Origin: Nocardioides speluncae
GTDB lineage: Bacteria; Actinomycetota; Actinomycetes; Propionibacteriales; Nocardioidaceae
Assembly (NCBI RefSeq): GCF_003121585.1
Contig: NZ_QEOO01000002.1
Location: 18,021-82,020, forward strand
Length of the DNA stretch: 64,000 nucleotides
Direction of reading: 5' to 3'
Part shown: piece after piece, positions 53,291 through 62,161 of the stretch
Layout: each line of letters starts with the position of its first letter
Numbering within the stretch: the first letter of the stretch is position 1
The notes under the pieces: model-generated
The model's input: the letters and a program-made list of their open reading frames with translations, nothing else
What the model was told of the DNA's origin: nothing
Databases searched by the model: none
Translations under genes and position numbers: made by a program

Positions 53291-54562
53291 ATGGATACCC
53301 AAGCCCTCAAGCGCAGCTGGCAGCAGTTGACCTCGCACGGTGAACAGGTGCCGCTGTACTTCTACTCGCACCTGTTCGTGTCGCACCCCGAGGTGCGTTC
53401 GATGTTCCCGATCTCCATGGCGAACCAGCGCGACAAGCTCGTCAACGCCCTCGGCAGGATCGTCAGCCACGTCGACCAGATCGAGCAGGACACGGACTTC
53501 CTGCAACACCTCGGCCGCGACCACCGCAAGTACGCCGTCGTCGCGGCGCACTACGACGCGGTCGGCGCCTCGCTGTGCGCGACCCTCAAGCACTTCCTGG
53601 GCTCCGAGTGGGACGAGGAGCTCGCCGCGAACTGGACGGCGGCGTACCAGGTGATCGCGCGGATCATGGTCCAGGCAGCCGAGACCTCCTCGGAGACCAG
53701 CCCCGACTGGTGGGACGCCGACGTGTTGTCGGCCGAACGGCGAACCATGGACCTCACCCTGCTGACGGTCCGGCCGAGGCGTCCGTTCCCGTTCCTGCCC
53801 GGCCAGTCGATGTCGATGGAGATCCCCCAACGTCCCAAGCAGTGGCGGTACTTCAGCCCGGCGAACGCTCCTCGCCCCGACGGCTCGATCGATCTCCACG
53901 TCCAGCAGATCGACGGTGGCCAGGTCAGCCCGGCCGTGGTGCGGTCCCTGAGGGTCGGCGACGTGGTGAAGCTGGGCGCGCCGGTGGGCGAGCGGCTCAC
54001 ACGGCGCGCTGCCGACCCGAGGGACCTGCTGATGGTGGCGGGAGGGACCGGCCTTGCCCCGCTCCGCGCCGTCGTCGACCAGATCGACCAGGAGTGGCAG
54101 CGGTCGGGCATCGCCCCGCGAGTCCACCTGCTACACGGCGTACGGCTGCCGTGGCACCTGTACGACCGGCCGTGGCTTCGAGACCTGGCCGCGCGGCGAC
54201 CGTGGTTCGACTACACGGAGGTCGTCTCGGACGACCCGTCCTATCCCGGGACGCGGGGCAAGGTCGGCATGGTCGCGGCCCGGCAGGCGCTGCACGAACG
54301 CACCGCCATGGTCTGCGGAGGTCCGCAGATGGTCGCGCACACCACGGACCGGCTCAGGACGAGCGGGATGGATTCACGGCATATCAAGTACGAGCACTTC
54401 TACTACTCGGCTGCAGGTCAGGAGACAGCAGATGACGGATGGCGACCACCAGCTCTCTCGGCACTATCGAACCCCCGCGACCATCGGGAACCAGACCTTC
54501 CGGCGTCGGATGCGGGGACTCGACGCCGCCAGGGTCTACCAGTTTCTCGACCTACTGGCTGA
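53291..54562 (+). CDS. Flavohemoprotein-like globin-reductase
   Basis: Globin fused to a ferredoxin-reductase module. Residues 1-130 are a single-domain globin with Tyr25 (B10 position) in LYFYSHLF and proximal His78 in LGRDHRKY. Residues 145-380 are the reductase with the FAD motif RYFS (186-189) and the NAD motif GGTG (251-254), ending near YEHFYYSAAG. This is the architecture of flavohemoglobins, which oxidise nitric oxide to nitrate. The ATG at 53291 has no strong Shine-Dalgarno. The last 43 residues overlap the next gene and look non-native. Two genes downstream lies a nitric oxide synthase. Confidence 0.92.
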   Translation: MDTQALKRSWQQLTSHGEQVPLYFYSHLFVSHPEVRSMFPISMANQRDKLVNALGRIVSHVDQIEQDTDFLQHLGRDHRKYAVVAAHYDAVGASLCATLKHFLGSEWDEELAANWTAAYQVIARIMVQAAETSSETSPDWWDADVLSAERRTMDLTLLTVRPRRPFPFLPGQSMSMEIPQRPKQWRYFSPANAPRPDGSIDLHVQQIDGGQVSPAVVRSLRVGDVVKLGAPVGERLTRRAADPRDLLMVAGGTGLAPLRAVVDQIDQEWQRSGIAPRVHLLHGVRLPWHLYDRPWLRDLAARRPWFDYTEVVSDDPSYPGTRGKVGMVAARQALHERTAMVCGGPQMVAHTTDRLRTSGMDSRHIKYEHFYYSAAGQETADDGWRPPALSALSNPRDHREPDLPASDAGTRRRQGLPVSRPTG

Positions 54563-54941
54563 CCAGGTCGGCACGCTCGAGCGTGAGCTGGGCGAGGCCC
54601 GGGCCGACAACGATCGCCTCCGCGCGGAAGTCCGTCGGCTGCAGGCGGACCTGGACGAGTACGACCAGGGCGGCGACCGGGTGAACGAACAGGTCGTCCA
54701 GCTGTTCAGCCAGGCACAGCTTGTCGCCGAGGAGATGGTGGCGGACGCGAGCCGGGACACCCGTGAGCGCATCGGGATGGCACGCGAGCAGGAACGCAAG
54801 ATCGTCGAGGAGGCCACGGTCGTGGCGGGCGAGCAGGTCCGTTCGTATGCCCGCTCGGCTCAGGCCCAGATGCAGTCGGCCGTCGAGTCGTTCGCCAAGG
54901 AGATCGACCGTCTCGGGACCCCTCCCCCGGAGTCCGACTGA
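54432..54941 (+). CDS. DivIVA-domain coiled-coil protein
   Basis: 169-residue protein. Residues 20-50 (TFRRRMRGLDAARVYQFLDLLADQVG) match the N-terminal membrane-curvature domain of DivIVA/GpsB/Wag31. A coiled coil rich in Glu, Arg, Ala and Gln extends to about residue 150. The ATG at 54432 overlaps the globin-reductase gene by 131 bp. The stop is 3 bp before the NOS start. Small DivIVA-like paralogues probably scaffold proteins at the membrane. Its place between two NO enzymes suggests it organises them, which is inference. Confidence 0.82.
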   Translation: MTDGDHQLSRHYRTPATIGNQTFRRRMRGLDAARVYQFLDLLADQVGTLERELGEARADNDRLRAEVRRLQADLDEYDQGGDRVNEQVVQLFSQAQLVAEEMVADASRDTRERIGMAREQERKIVEEATVVAGEQVRSYARSAQAQMQSAVESFAKEIDRLGTPPPESD

Positions 54942-54944
54942 CCT

Positions 54945-56138
54945 ATGTGGACTCTCGGGAGACGCGCTCCGGACGAGGAGCTCGACGCCAAGCCGCCGAC
55001 CTCCCGGTCCGCCGGCGCCGAGGTGGACCGCGCCGCGGCTGAGGAGTTCCTCGAGCTGTTCCACTCCGAGACGCCCCAGGCCGGGCCGTTGGCACCGCGG
55101 CTCGCGGCAGTCAGGCGTGACCTCGACCTGACCGGGACCTATTGGCACACGACCGACGAGCTGGCGTTCGGCGCCCGCGTCGCCTGGCGCAACAACGCGC
55201 GGTGTGTCGGTCGGCTGTACTGGCGCAGCCTTCAGGTGCGTGACCTGAGAACGGTTTCTGACGCCGCCGGCGTCGCCCGGCAGTGCTTCAAACACTTGCG
55301 AACGGCTCACAACGGCGGGCGGATCCGACCGTTGATCAGCGTGTTCGCGCCCGAAACCCCCTCTCGGCCCGCTCCCAGGATCTGGAACGAGCAGCTCATC
55401 CGGTACGCCGGCTACGAGCGGCCGGACGGGCCTGTCCTCGGCGACCCCCGCTATCTGCGGTTCACGACCGCGCTGATCGAGCGCGGGTGGCGGCCGCCGC
55501 ACCAGCTGAGCGCGTTCGACGTACTGCCACTCGTCGTGGAAACCGTCGAAGAGGGGCCGATGATGTTCGACCTCCCGAGGCAGGCGGTGCACGAGGTAGC
55601 GCTCGAGCACCCCGAGCTGGACTGGTTCGCGGGCTTGGGACTGCGCTGGCACGCGGTCCCTGTCATCAGCAACAACCGGCTGGTCATCGGCGGTATCTCC
55701 TATCCGGCGGCGCCCTTCAGCGGCTGGTACATGGGTACCGAGATCGGGGCACGCAACCTGAGCGACAGTGACCGCTACGACCTGGTGCCGACGGTCGCGA
55801 AGCAGATGGGTCTGGACACCTCGCACGAGGCGACCTTGTGGCGAGATCGAGCCCTGGTCGAGATCAACCGTGCGGTTCTGCACTCCTTCAGTGCGAACGG
55901 GGTGACCATCACCGACCACCACACCGAGTCCCACAGGTTCCTCACGCACCTCGAGAGGGAGGAGCGGGCAGGTCGCCGGTGCCCCGCCGACTGGAGCTGG
56001 ATCGTGCCGCCGATGTCTGGCTCGCAGACGCCGGTCTTTCACCGCCACTTCGACACCGAGGACCAGGTGCCGAACTTCCTCACCGACGACGCGGCCGTAG
56101 GCCGATCGCTCCAGGGCGGTCCACCGGCCTTCTGCTAG
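54945..56138 (+). CDS. nos: Bacterial nitric oxide synthase oxygenase
   Basis: 397-residue NOS oxygenase that makes nitric oxide and citrulline from arginine. The heme thiolate is Cys87 in AWRNNARCVGRLYW. Substrate Glu266 lies in FSGWYMGTEIGARNL, and pterin-contact residues in DWSWIVPPMSGS. Like other bacterial NOS it lacks a reductase domain and must borrow electrons; the flavohemoprotein encoded two genes upstream is a candidate. The N-terminal 30 residues are poorly conserved. Its TAG overlaps the stop of a convergent VOC gene by 3 bp. Confidence 0.96.
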   Translation: MWTLGRRAPDEELDAKPPTSRSAGAEVDRAAAEEFLELFHSETPQAGPLAPRLAAVRRDLDLTGTYWHTTDELAFGARVAWRNNARCVGRLYWRSLQVRDLRTVSDAAGVARQCFKHLRTAHNGGRIRPLISVFAPETPSRPAPRIWNEQLIRYAGYERPDGPVLGDPRYLRFTTALIERGWRPPHQLSAFDVLPLVVETVEEGPMMFDLPRQAVHEVALEHPELDWFAGLGLRWHAVPVISNNRLVIGGISYPAAPFSGWYMGTEIGARNLSDSDRYDLVPTVAKQMGLDTSHEATLWRDRALVEINRAVLHSFSANGVTITDHHTESHRFLTHLEREERAGRRCPADWSWIVPPMSGSQTPVFHRHFDTEDQVPNFLTDDAAVGRSLQGGPPAFC

Positions 56139-56539
56139 TTGCTCTCGATCGAGAAGAGGTTGCCGTCGGGGTCCTTGAACCAGGCGACCTTGCCGCCGCC
56201 GGCGCGGGGTGAGATGCCGCGCTCGTCGGTGCTGTAGTCGAAGCCGCTCTCGAGCACGCCTTCGTACTGCTCGAACCTCACGCCGGCCGCGGTCAGCTCG
56301 TCGACGGTCTGCTCGACGTCGTCGACGTACCAGGTGGCCAGGGTGGCGGTCGACGTACCAGCGTGGTCCGGTGACGGGTAGACGACCAGCGCCTCGTGGC
56401 CGCCGGAGATGTAGACCTTGCTGCCGTCGGGGTCGGTGCGGGCCGCCGTGAGGCCGAGCCTACCTTCGTAGAACTCCGTCGCCGTGGCCATGTCGGTGAC
56501 CGCGACCATCGGGTTCAGCTCGTAACTGCTCAGACCCAT
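56135..56539 (-). CDS. VOC/glyoxalase-family protein
   Basis: 134-residue two-module VOC protein: LNPMVAVTDMATATEFYEGRLGL and LATWYVDDVEQTVDELTAAGV, ending VAWFKDPDGNLFSIES. The Glu and His positions expected of metal ligands are partly absent, so a binding role is possible. Independent of the NOS gene, which is convergent. A GGAGGA ribosome-binding site precedes the ATG at 56539. Confidence 0.88.
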   Translation of the reverse strand: MGLSSYELNPMVAVTDMATATEFYEGRLGLTAARTDPDGSKVYISGGHEALVVYPSPDHAGTSTATLATWYVDDVEQTVDELTAAGVRFEQYEGVLESGFDYSTDERGISPRAGGGKVAWFKDPDGNLFSIESN

Positions 56540-56629
56540 GGGTCCTCCTTGGTATCCATAGCACGTGATCGGCCCACTCGTCTCCGAACGGCGGGCATTC
56601 GGGCCTGCCGACGTAGCGAGGAGTACCCA

Positions 56630-57255
56630 ATGTCAGTCCGTCTGCACCTCCCCGCCCGAGAATCGGCCGACCGAAGTTCACCCCGGCGACCGGGATCGCC
56701 TTCACGGCGTTGCTGATCGCGCTCGCCGGGCCGGCACACGCCGTCGCCGAACGGATCGGCGACGGGTCAGTGGGCACCAGACACCTGAAGGACCGCGCGG
56801 TGACCGCACCCAAGCTGGCGCCCAACGCGGTCAGCGGCACCAAGGTCGTCAACGGCACCGTCGGGATCGCCCACCTGGCCCCGAACGCACGCCGGCCGCA
56901 GGCCGTGGGAGCGGACCCCGGGGGCTCGGTGAACATTCCGGCGAACCAGTGGACCGACGTACTCACGATGCGGCTGCCGGCCGGGTCCTGGAACCTGTTC
57001 GCGAAGGGCATCATCACGACGTTCGACAGCTTCGTTACCTGCGACCTGGTCGTGGGTGACACGATCGTCGACCGCACCAGCGCGTACGGCGGCGTGTCCG
57101 GGGCTGAGTTCGGCTTCGGCGACAGCCCGATGTCGCTGATCTCTATGACCACGGCCAGCAGCAGCTCACGGTCGGTCACACTTCGGTGCCACTCCAACCA
57201 GAACACGCCGGCCGTGAAGGACACCAAGATCGTGGCCATCGCGACCCGCGCCTAG
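56630..57255 (+). pseudogene. Secreted protein with a probable frameshift in the signal peptide
   Basis: About 205 codons. The ATG at 56630, with GAGGAG upstream, starts MSVRLHLPARESADR but soon hits TGA. Shifting by one base near 56674 continues KFTPATGIAFTALLIALAG, a good signal peptide ending AHAVAE, then a mature domain (QWTDVLTMRLPAGSWNLFAKG ... NQNTPAVKDTKIVAIATR) with two cysteines, similar in layout to small exported beta proteins of actinobacteria. Either the gene is frameshifted, or translation starts at a TTG (56710) and the signal is very short. Converges with the CHAT gene, 5 bp between stops. Confidence 0.55.
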
Positions 57256-57260
57256 CGCAG

Positions 57261-59780
57261 TCAGCCGGCGCCGAAGCAGCAGAAGCCGGTCTGCTCCCCC
57301 GCCGTCGCCGCGGCCAGCGCGGCGGCGGGGGTGTCACCGGCGGCGAGCCGGCGGTGGAAGCCGACCATCACCCGCTCCGCGACCTCGTCGGCCACCCGTG
57401 CCACGCTCGCGACGACGGTGGCCGCTCCGGCGGCCAGCAGGGCGGTCGTGACGCCGAGCGACTCGTCGCCGGGCCGGGTGTCGTGCAGCCCGAGGTCGCA
57501 GGCGGAGAGGATCACGAGCGGCGGCGTACGGCGCGCGGCCAGCAGGTCATAGCCCATCAGCAGCCCGTCGGCGAGCTCCAGCCCGGAGAACAGCGGGTTG
57601 TCGGCCGCGTGATGGCCGTGGGCGGCGACATGCGCGACGTCGGCTTCCTCCCACTGCTTGCGGGTCGCGGCGATCGTCGCGGCTGAGCCGTCCAGCCGGC
57701 CTATGACCGGTACGCCGGTCGCGATCCCTTCGATCGCGGCCAGCTCGGTGCTGCCGCGCGCGATCCGCGGGCCGCCCACCAGCAGCGTCGGGCCGGATGC
57801 CGGTGCGGTCCGGGCGACCCAGGTGCTCGCCGACGACGCGACGGTCACCGGGCGGCCGGCCAGCGACGGCAGCGCCGACCACGGGACGGCGGTCAGCCCA
57901 CCCGTCGGCACGACCACCAACTCCCGGTCGCCGAGCACCGCCGCCAGCGGCGTCAGCAGCTGCGCCTCCAGGTCGTCGAGGTCGCGCGCCGTTGCGGCAC
58001 GCATCGCATCGGCCAGCGCCGCCGGCAGCGCCCGGCCGGCCTGGGCGTCCAGTGCGGAGCGCACCCGCAGCGTCGCCTCCTCGGCGGCAGCCCGCGAGCC
58101 GAGCGGGAGCAGCCGCGCCGAGGTGGTCGTGACCACCAGCGCGTGCAGGTCGTCGTGGCCGCCGGCGATCAGCAGCACCAGCACCCGGCCCTCGCCCAGC
58201 CGCGCCCGCACGTCCGCAAGCCGGGCCCGCCGTGCCGCCTCACCGGCACCGGGCACCGCCCAGGTGGACCGGCGCAGCCGCCGTCGCAGCGCCTCCCGCC
58301 GGGCCCGCAGCCGCTCCGCCGGTACGCCGCTCAGCTCGGCCTCCGCCAGCGTCACCGACACCGCCCGCAGCTCTTCCCACGCCGCAGAGTCGACACCGCC
58401 GTCGACCGGCGGCCGGGCCGGCGCGAACAGCAGGCTCTGCGCCCGGGTCCGCTCCGCCCAGGCCAGGATCGCGGCCGGCTGGCCGGCCGCCAGCGCCGCC
58501 TCCAGCCCACCCTGGGCAAGCTCGCGGCCGCGCACCGCCGCGCCTCCCCGCAGGTCGAGCGCGCCGAGCCGGCCGCGGACCCGGTGCAGCCGCTCCAGAC
58601 CGCGCCGGCGCTCCGCCATTGCGGCGGCGACGTCGCCGGTGGCCGCGGCGTACTCGGCCCGCGCGAGGTGCCGCAGCAGGGTGGTCTCCAGTCGCTCCGC
58701 ATGCGACCCGCGCTCGCCCGCCTGTCCCCGGGCTCGCATCGGCTCGCCGGCGGCGACCCAGGCTCGCGCCGAGACCAGTTCGGCGACCGCGCCGTCCTCG
58801 GCAAGCCCGAGACTCCGCAGCCGGGTGGCCAGGTGATCGGCGGCAACGGCGACTGCGAATGGTGCCCGCTCGGCGGCCGCCAGTGCCGCGGTGGCGTTCA
58901 ACAGTTCGGCGCGGGCGACCCAGCGCGGGTTGTCGCGCCGCCGCAGCAGCTTCTCGGCCTCGGCCGCCAGCTCGGACGCGTCGCCGGGCCGGTCGGTGAG
59001 CAGGGCCGCCTCGGCCCGGGCCAGCAGCCCCTCGGCCTCGTCCTGTTGCGACTCCTGGCGGTGGAGCGCCGGGATCGCGTCCGCGAGCTCCCGGTCGGCC
59101 TCGGTGGCGAGGCCGGCCGCCAGCAGCACCCGGGCCCGGTCCAGCGACAGCATCGGCAGCACGCCCGGAGCGAGCCGCTCGTACGCCGCCTCCACCTCGT
59201 CGTACGTCGCGAGCGTGGCGGGCAGGTCGCCGGCCACGTAGTCGACGTACCCGAGGTTGTGCAGTGCCTTCGCGGCGGTCACCTCGTCGCCGGCCACGTC
59301 GGCCAGCCGCCGGGTCTCCGCCAGGTCGGCGCGGGCCTCGGTCAGCCGGGCGGCGGCGATGTGGAGTACCGCCCGGTTCATGTGGATCTTGGCGGCCGCC
59401 ACCGGGTCCGCCCGCTCGTCGACGATGGCCAGCGCGGCGGCGTACTCGGTCGCGGCCTGCTCGTCCCGGCCGGTACGCCGCAGCAGGATCGCGCGCTGGG
59501 CGTGGAACAGCCCGCGCTGCTCGGGAGCTAGGTCCGCCTTGGCCTCGTCGAGGCGAGCGAGCCCGGCCAGGGTGTCGCCGACCTCGCTCTCGGCCATGGC
59601 CAGGCTGACCAGGATCCGGCTGCGCAGCTGCCGGCCTTCGGCGTCGGTGGGTACGCCGAGCACCCGCAGCGCCGCCCGCAGCTTGCGGCGGCCGACGCGG
59701 GGCCGCATCTCCTCGTTGGCGGCGATGCCGGCGGCGAGCAGGGCACGTCCGGCGTCGAGCCCGGTCATAGGTCCAGTCAC
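57261..59780 (-). CDS. TPR-CHAT caspase-like protease
   Basis: 839-residue protein. Residues 1-450 are helical TPR-like repeats (for example KIHMNRAVLHIAAARLTEA, ALHNLGYVDYVAGDLPATL). Residues 530-830 are a CHAT domain (caspase HetF associated with TPRs) with catalytic His721 in HVAAHGHHA and Cys761 in LVILSACDLGLHD. CHAT proteases cut specific partners in bacterial conflict systems. The start is GTG 59780, overlapping the previous gene by 4 bp; it ends a four-gene coupled operon. No signal peptide, so it acts in the cytoplasm. Confidence 0.93.
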   Translation of the reverse strand: MTGPMTGLDAGRALLAAGIAANEEMRPRVGRRKLRAALRVLGVPTDAEGRQLRSRILVSLAMAESEVGDTLAGLARLDEAKADLAPEQRGLFHAQRAILLRRTGRDEQAATEYAAALAIVDERADPVAAAKIHMNRAVLHIAAARLTEARADLAETRRLADVAGDEVTAAKALHNLGYVDYVAGDLPATLATYDEVEAAYERLAPGVLPMLSLDRARVLLAAGLATEADRELADAIPALHRQESQQDEAEGLLARAEAALLTDRPGDASELAAEAEKLLRRRDNPRWVARAELLNATAALAAAERAPFAVAVAADHLATRLRSLGLAEDGAVAELVSARAWVAAGEPMRARGQAGERGSHAERLETTLLRHLARAEYAAATGDVAAAMAERRRGLERLHRVRGRLGALDLRGGAAVRGRELAQGGLEAALAAGQPAAILAWAERTRAQSLLFAPARPPVDGGVDSAAWEELRAVSVTLAEAELSGVPAERLRARREALRRRLRRSTWAVPGAGEAARRARLADVRARLGEGRVLVLLIAGGHDDLHALVVTTTSARLLPLGSRAAAEEATLRVRSALDAQAGRALPAALADAMRAATARDLDDLEAQLLTPLAAVLGDRELVVVPTGGLTAVPWSALPSLAGRPVTVASSASTWVARTAPASGPTLLVGGPRIARGSTELAAIEGIATGVPVIGRLDGSAATIAATRKQWEEADVAHVAAHGHHAADNPLFSGLELADGLLMGYDLLAARRTPPLVILSACDLGLHDTRPGDESLGVTTALLAAGAATVVASVARVADEVAERVMVGFHRRLAAGDTPAAALAAATAGEQTGFCCFGAG

Positions 59781-60250
59781 AGGTCGACGGCCAGGGTCGC
59801 CATGGTCCCCGAGGCGAACTCCACGACCAGCTGGGCGGCGCCCTGCCGGACCTCCTCGACCGCGAACCGGCCGGTGTCGTTGGCCTCGACCTCGACGTCG
59901 GGGGCGCCGGCGCTCCGCAGCCGCACCGTCGCCGGCACCGGCGGGACCAGCCAGCCGTCGATCCTCACCACCCCGGCGCGCACCTCGACCACCGACACGA
60001 ACAGCGCCCCCAGCTCGCTCTCGAACCGCAGCGTGCGCACCCGGTCCCCGGACCGCGCCTCGGCGCGGGCGTCCTCGACCAGCCGGGCCAGCTCGGCGTC
60101 CACGATGCTGCCGTCGACCGCGAGCAGCACCAGGTCGTCGAGGTGGGCCGGCATCGGGTCGAGCTCGTTGTGGGCAGCCTTGAGTGCCGCCAGGATCTCG
60201 GCGTCGAAGTCGTCGAGCGGCTCGTTCCCGCTCATGTCCCGCTCGCTCAT
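59777..60250 (-). CDS. Small operon protein between sigma factor and CHAT protease
   Basis: 157-residue protein starting MSERDMSGNEPLDDFDAEILAAL. The N-terminal 75 residues are acidic and helical; the C-terminal 80 form beta strands (TLRFESELGALFVSVVEVRAG, PATVRLRSAGAPDVEVEANDTG) like a small carboxypeptidase-regulatory or Ig-type domain. No zinc-finger anti-sigma motif and no membrane segment. The ATG at 60250 overlaps the sigma factor stop by 4 bp. By position it could regulate the sigma factor or be the protease substrate; not established. Confidence 0.8.
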   Translation of the reverse strand: MSERDMSGNEPLDDFDAEILAALKAAHNELDPMPAHLDDLVLLAVDGSIVDAELARLVEDARAEARSGDRVRTLRFESELGALFVSVVEVRAGVVRIDGWLVPPVPATVRLRSAGAPDVEVEANDTGRFAVEEVRQGAAQLVVEFASGTMATLAVDL

Positions 60251-60837
60251 GTCCGGCTCCAGAGTGGGTCGGTCAGCAGCAGCGCCCGTAGCTTGGCCAG
60301 GCACCGGCCGCGGGTCGGGCCGATGCTGCCATGCGGCATCCCGAGTGCCTCCGAGATCGCCGCATAGTCCGGCCGATCCGCCATCGCGACCGCCTTGAGC
60401 AGCTCCTGGCAGCGTTCGGTCAGCTGCCGGAACCCGCGCATCAGACTCACCGCCCGCTCGTCGGCCAGCAGCCCAGCGTCGAGCTCAGGATCGGCCGCCA
60501 CCGCGTCCACGCCGACGTCCTCGGTCGGCTCCTGGCGCGCGGCCCGCTTGGCGTAGTGCCAGGCCTCCCGCTTGGTCACGCTCACCAGCCACCCGGTCAG
60601 CGCGGCCGGGGTGTGGATCTGGTCGGCCTTGCGGACCAGGCCCAGCCACGTGGTCTGTACGACGTCCGCGGCGTCGTGGGCGGACAGGCCCTGGCTGCGG
60701 GCGACGTGCCACAGCAGCGGGTTCAGCTCGCGGACGATCGGCTCGAGGGCGCCGGACTCGCCGGCCCGCACCCGGTCGAGCAGCTCGGCGAGCCGCGCGT
60801 TCCGCTCGCTGGGACTGGTGGCCGCAGCTCCGCTCAT
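60247..60837 (-). CDS. ECF-like sigma factor
   Basis: 196-residue sigma-70-family factor. Region 2 reads NPLLWHVARSQGLSAHDAADVVQTTWLGLVR; region 4 has the C-terminal helix-turn-helix (AMADRPDYAAISEALGMPHGSIGPTRGRCLAKLRALL). Such factors are recurrently encoded with CHAT and subtilisin genes. Both ends overlap neighbours by 4 bp. Probably activates its own operon, perhaps after proteolysis of an inhibitor. Confidence 0.92.
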   Translation of the reverse strand: MSGAAATSPSERNARLAELLDRVRAGESGALEPIVRELNPLLWHVARSQGLSAHDAADVVQTTWLGLVRKADQIHTPAALTGWLVSVTKREAWHYAKRAARQEPTEDVGVDAVAADPELDAGLLADERAVSLMRGFRQLTERCQELLKAVAMADRPDYAAISEALGMPHGSIGPTRGRCLAKLRALLLTDPLWSRT

Positions 60838-62057
60838 GGTGGGCCGTCGCCGTCTGCAGGCCTTGGTGCAAGCCGTCGTGCAAGCTCGTCCGCGAGCTTC
60901 CCGGCGCGGATCGCCGCCGCGAACGACGTACCGCCCCAGCGGGCGAAGCCAGACGCCAGGTTGTCCGGGTCGTACTCGGTCGGCTCGGTGCTGACCGCCG
61001 TCGTACCGAATCCGACCGGGACCGTGCTGATGACCGCGGTGCCGACCTCCGTGCGGGTGATCCATGCTCCGGTGTTGCTGTACGAAGCCGGCGAGCCGTC
61101 CGGGTTGACCGCACCGATCGCCTCCAACGCCACCCTGGGCAGGGTCAGTGGGTCGCAGAGCGCGGCGAGGGCGGCCGGGAACGTAGGGCTGTCGGTCGAG
61201 TCGTTGCCGGCGGCCACCACGACGTGGACGCCGAGCTCGCCGAGCTCGCCGAGGCGCCGGGCCAGGTCCTTGGTGTGCGTGTCGGTACCGGGGCTGGCGT
61301 GGTAGTAGCCGAAGGCGAGGCAGAGCACGTCCAGCCGCTCACCGGCCGCCACCTGGTCTACCAGCACCTGCAGCGACTCGATCACCGCGCCCTCCCAGAA
61401 CACGCCGTGCTGGCTCATCACCTGGTGCGAGACGATCTTGGCGCGGGGAGCGTGCTGCCGGATCAGGCCGGCGACGAACGTCCCGTGGCCCGCGAACGCA
61501 CCGGGCTCACCGGCGACCGTCGAGGCCCGGTCGGTGACGATCGGCTCGCCCACGAACCACGGGTGCGCACCAACCCCACCGTCGAGGATCCCGACCACGA
61601 TCGGGCCGACGCCCCCGGTGGTCGGGGGGTCCGGCAGCGCGGCCACCGCCTCGCGGGCGGTGCCGGAGTGCGGTCCCTTGACCGTGTGCGGGCCCTTCAC
61701 CGTGAACGGCGCCTTGCCGGGCTCGAGCACCTGCATCAGCCGCAGCTCGCGCACCCCTTGCTCAGCGAGTACGGCGAGCACCTCGGCCGCGTCGCCGCCG
61801 GTCACACCAAGGACGACGGTCCGGCCGAACTGCGCGACGGGCTCCAGCGCGATCGTCGTACCCAGCAGGGCCTGTAGCTCCGGGAGCCGGGCCAGGTTGT
61901 CATCGGAGATCGCCACCTTGTCGGTCGCCACCAGCCGCGGGCCGTCGTTCGTGCTCACCCAGGCACTGCCCGGCGGCGGCTCCGGAGCTGTCGCGCCCGG
62001 GTCGATCTCGGGCGGGTTGCCATCGAGGTCCTCGGCGAGTTTGTACCACTCGGTCAT
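60834..62057 (-). CDS. Intracellular subtilisin-like (S8) serine protease
   Basis: 407-residue subtilase. The triad is Asp159 (GILDGGVG), His191 (GHGTFVAGLI) and Ser378 (GGTSFAAAI), with oxyanion Asn285 (AAGND). No signal peptide; the N-terminal 140 residues look like a prodomain or partner-binding region and include a short repeat, TVKGPH twice at residues 119-130. First gene of the coupled operon protease-sigma-small protein-CHAT. Confidence 0.93.
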   Translation of the reverse strand: MTEWYKLAEDLDGNPPEIDPGATAPEPPPGSAWVSTNDGPRLVATDKVAISDDNLARLPELQALLGTTIALEPVAQFGRTVVLGVTGGDAAEVLAVLAEQGVRELRLMQVLEPGKAPFTVKGPHTVKGPHSGTAREAVAALPDPPTTGGVGPIVVGILDGGVGAHPWFVGEPIVTDRASTVAGEPGAFAGHGTFVAGLIRQHAPRAKIVSHQVMSQHGVFWEGAVIESLQVLVDQVAAGERLDVLCLAFGYYHASPGTDTHTKDLARRLGELGELGVHVVVAAGNDSTDSPTFPAALAALCDPLTLPRVALEAIGAVNPDGSPASYSNTGAWITRTEVGTAVISTVPVGFGTTAVSTEPTEYDPDNLASGFARWGGTSFAAAIRAGKLADELARRLAPRPADGDGPP

Positions 62058-62161
62058 CGCACTGTCTCCCTGTCCGTCGGTGCCTTGTCCATGAGTGGCC
62101 AGGGCGGTGCCGGCAGATACCGAGTCATTGTTGCGGCTGGGTCGCCGGTCGGGTGGAGAAA

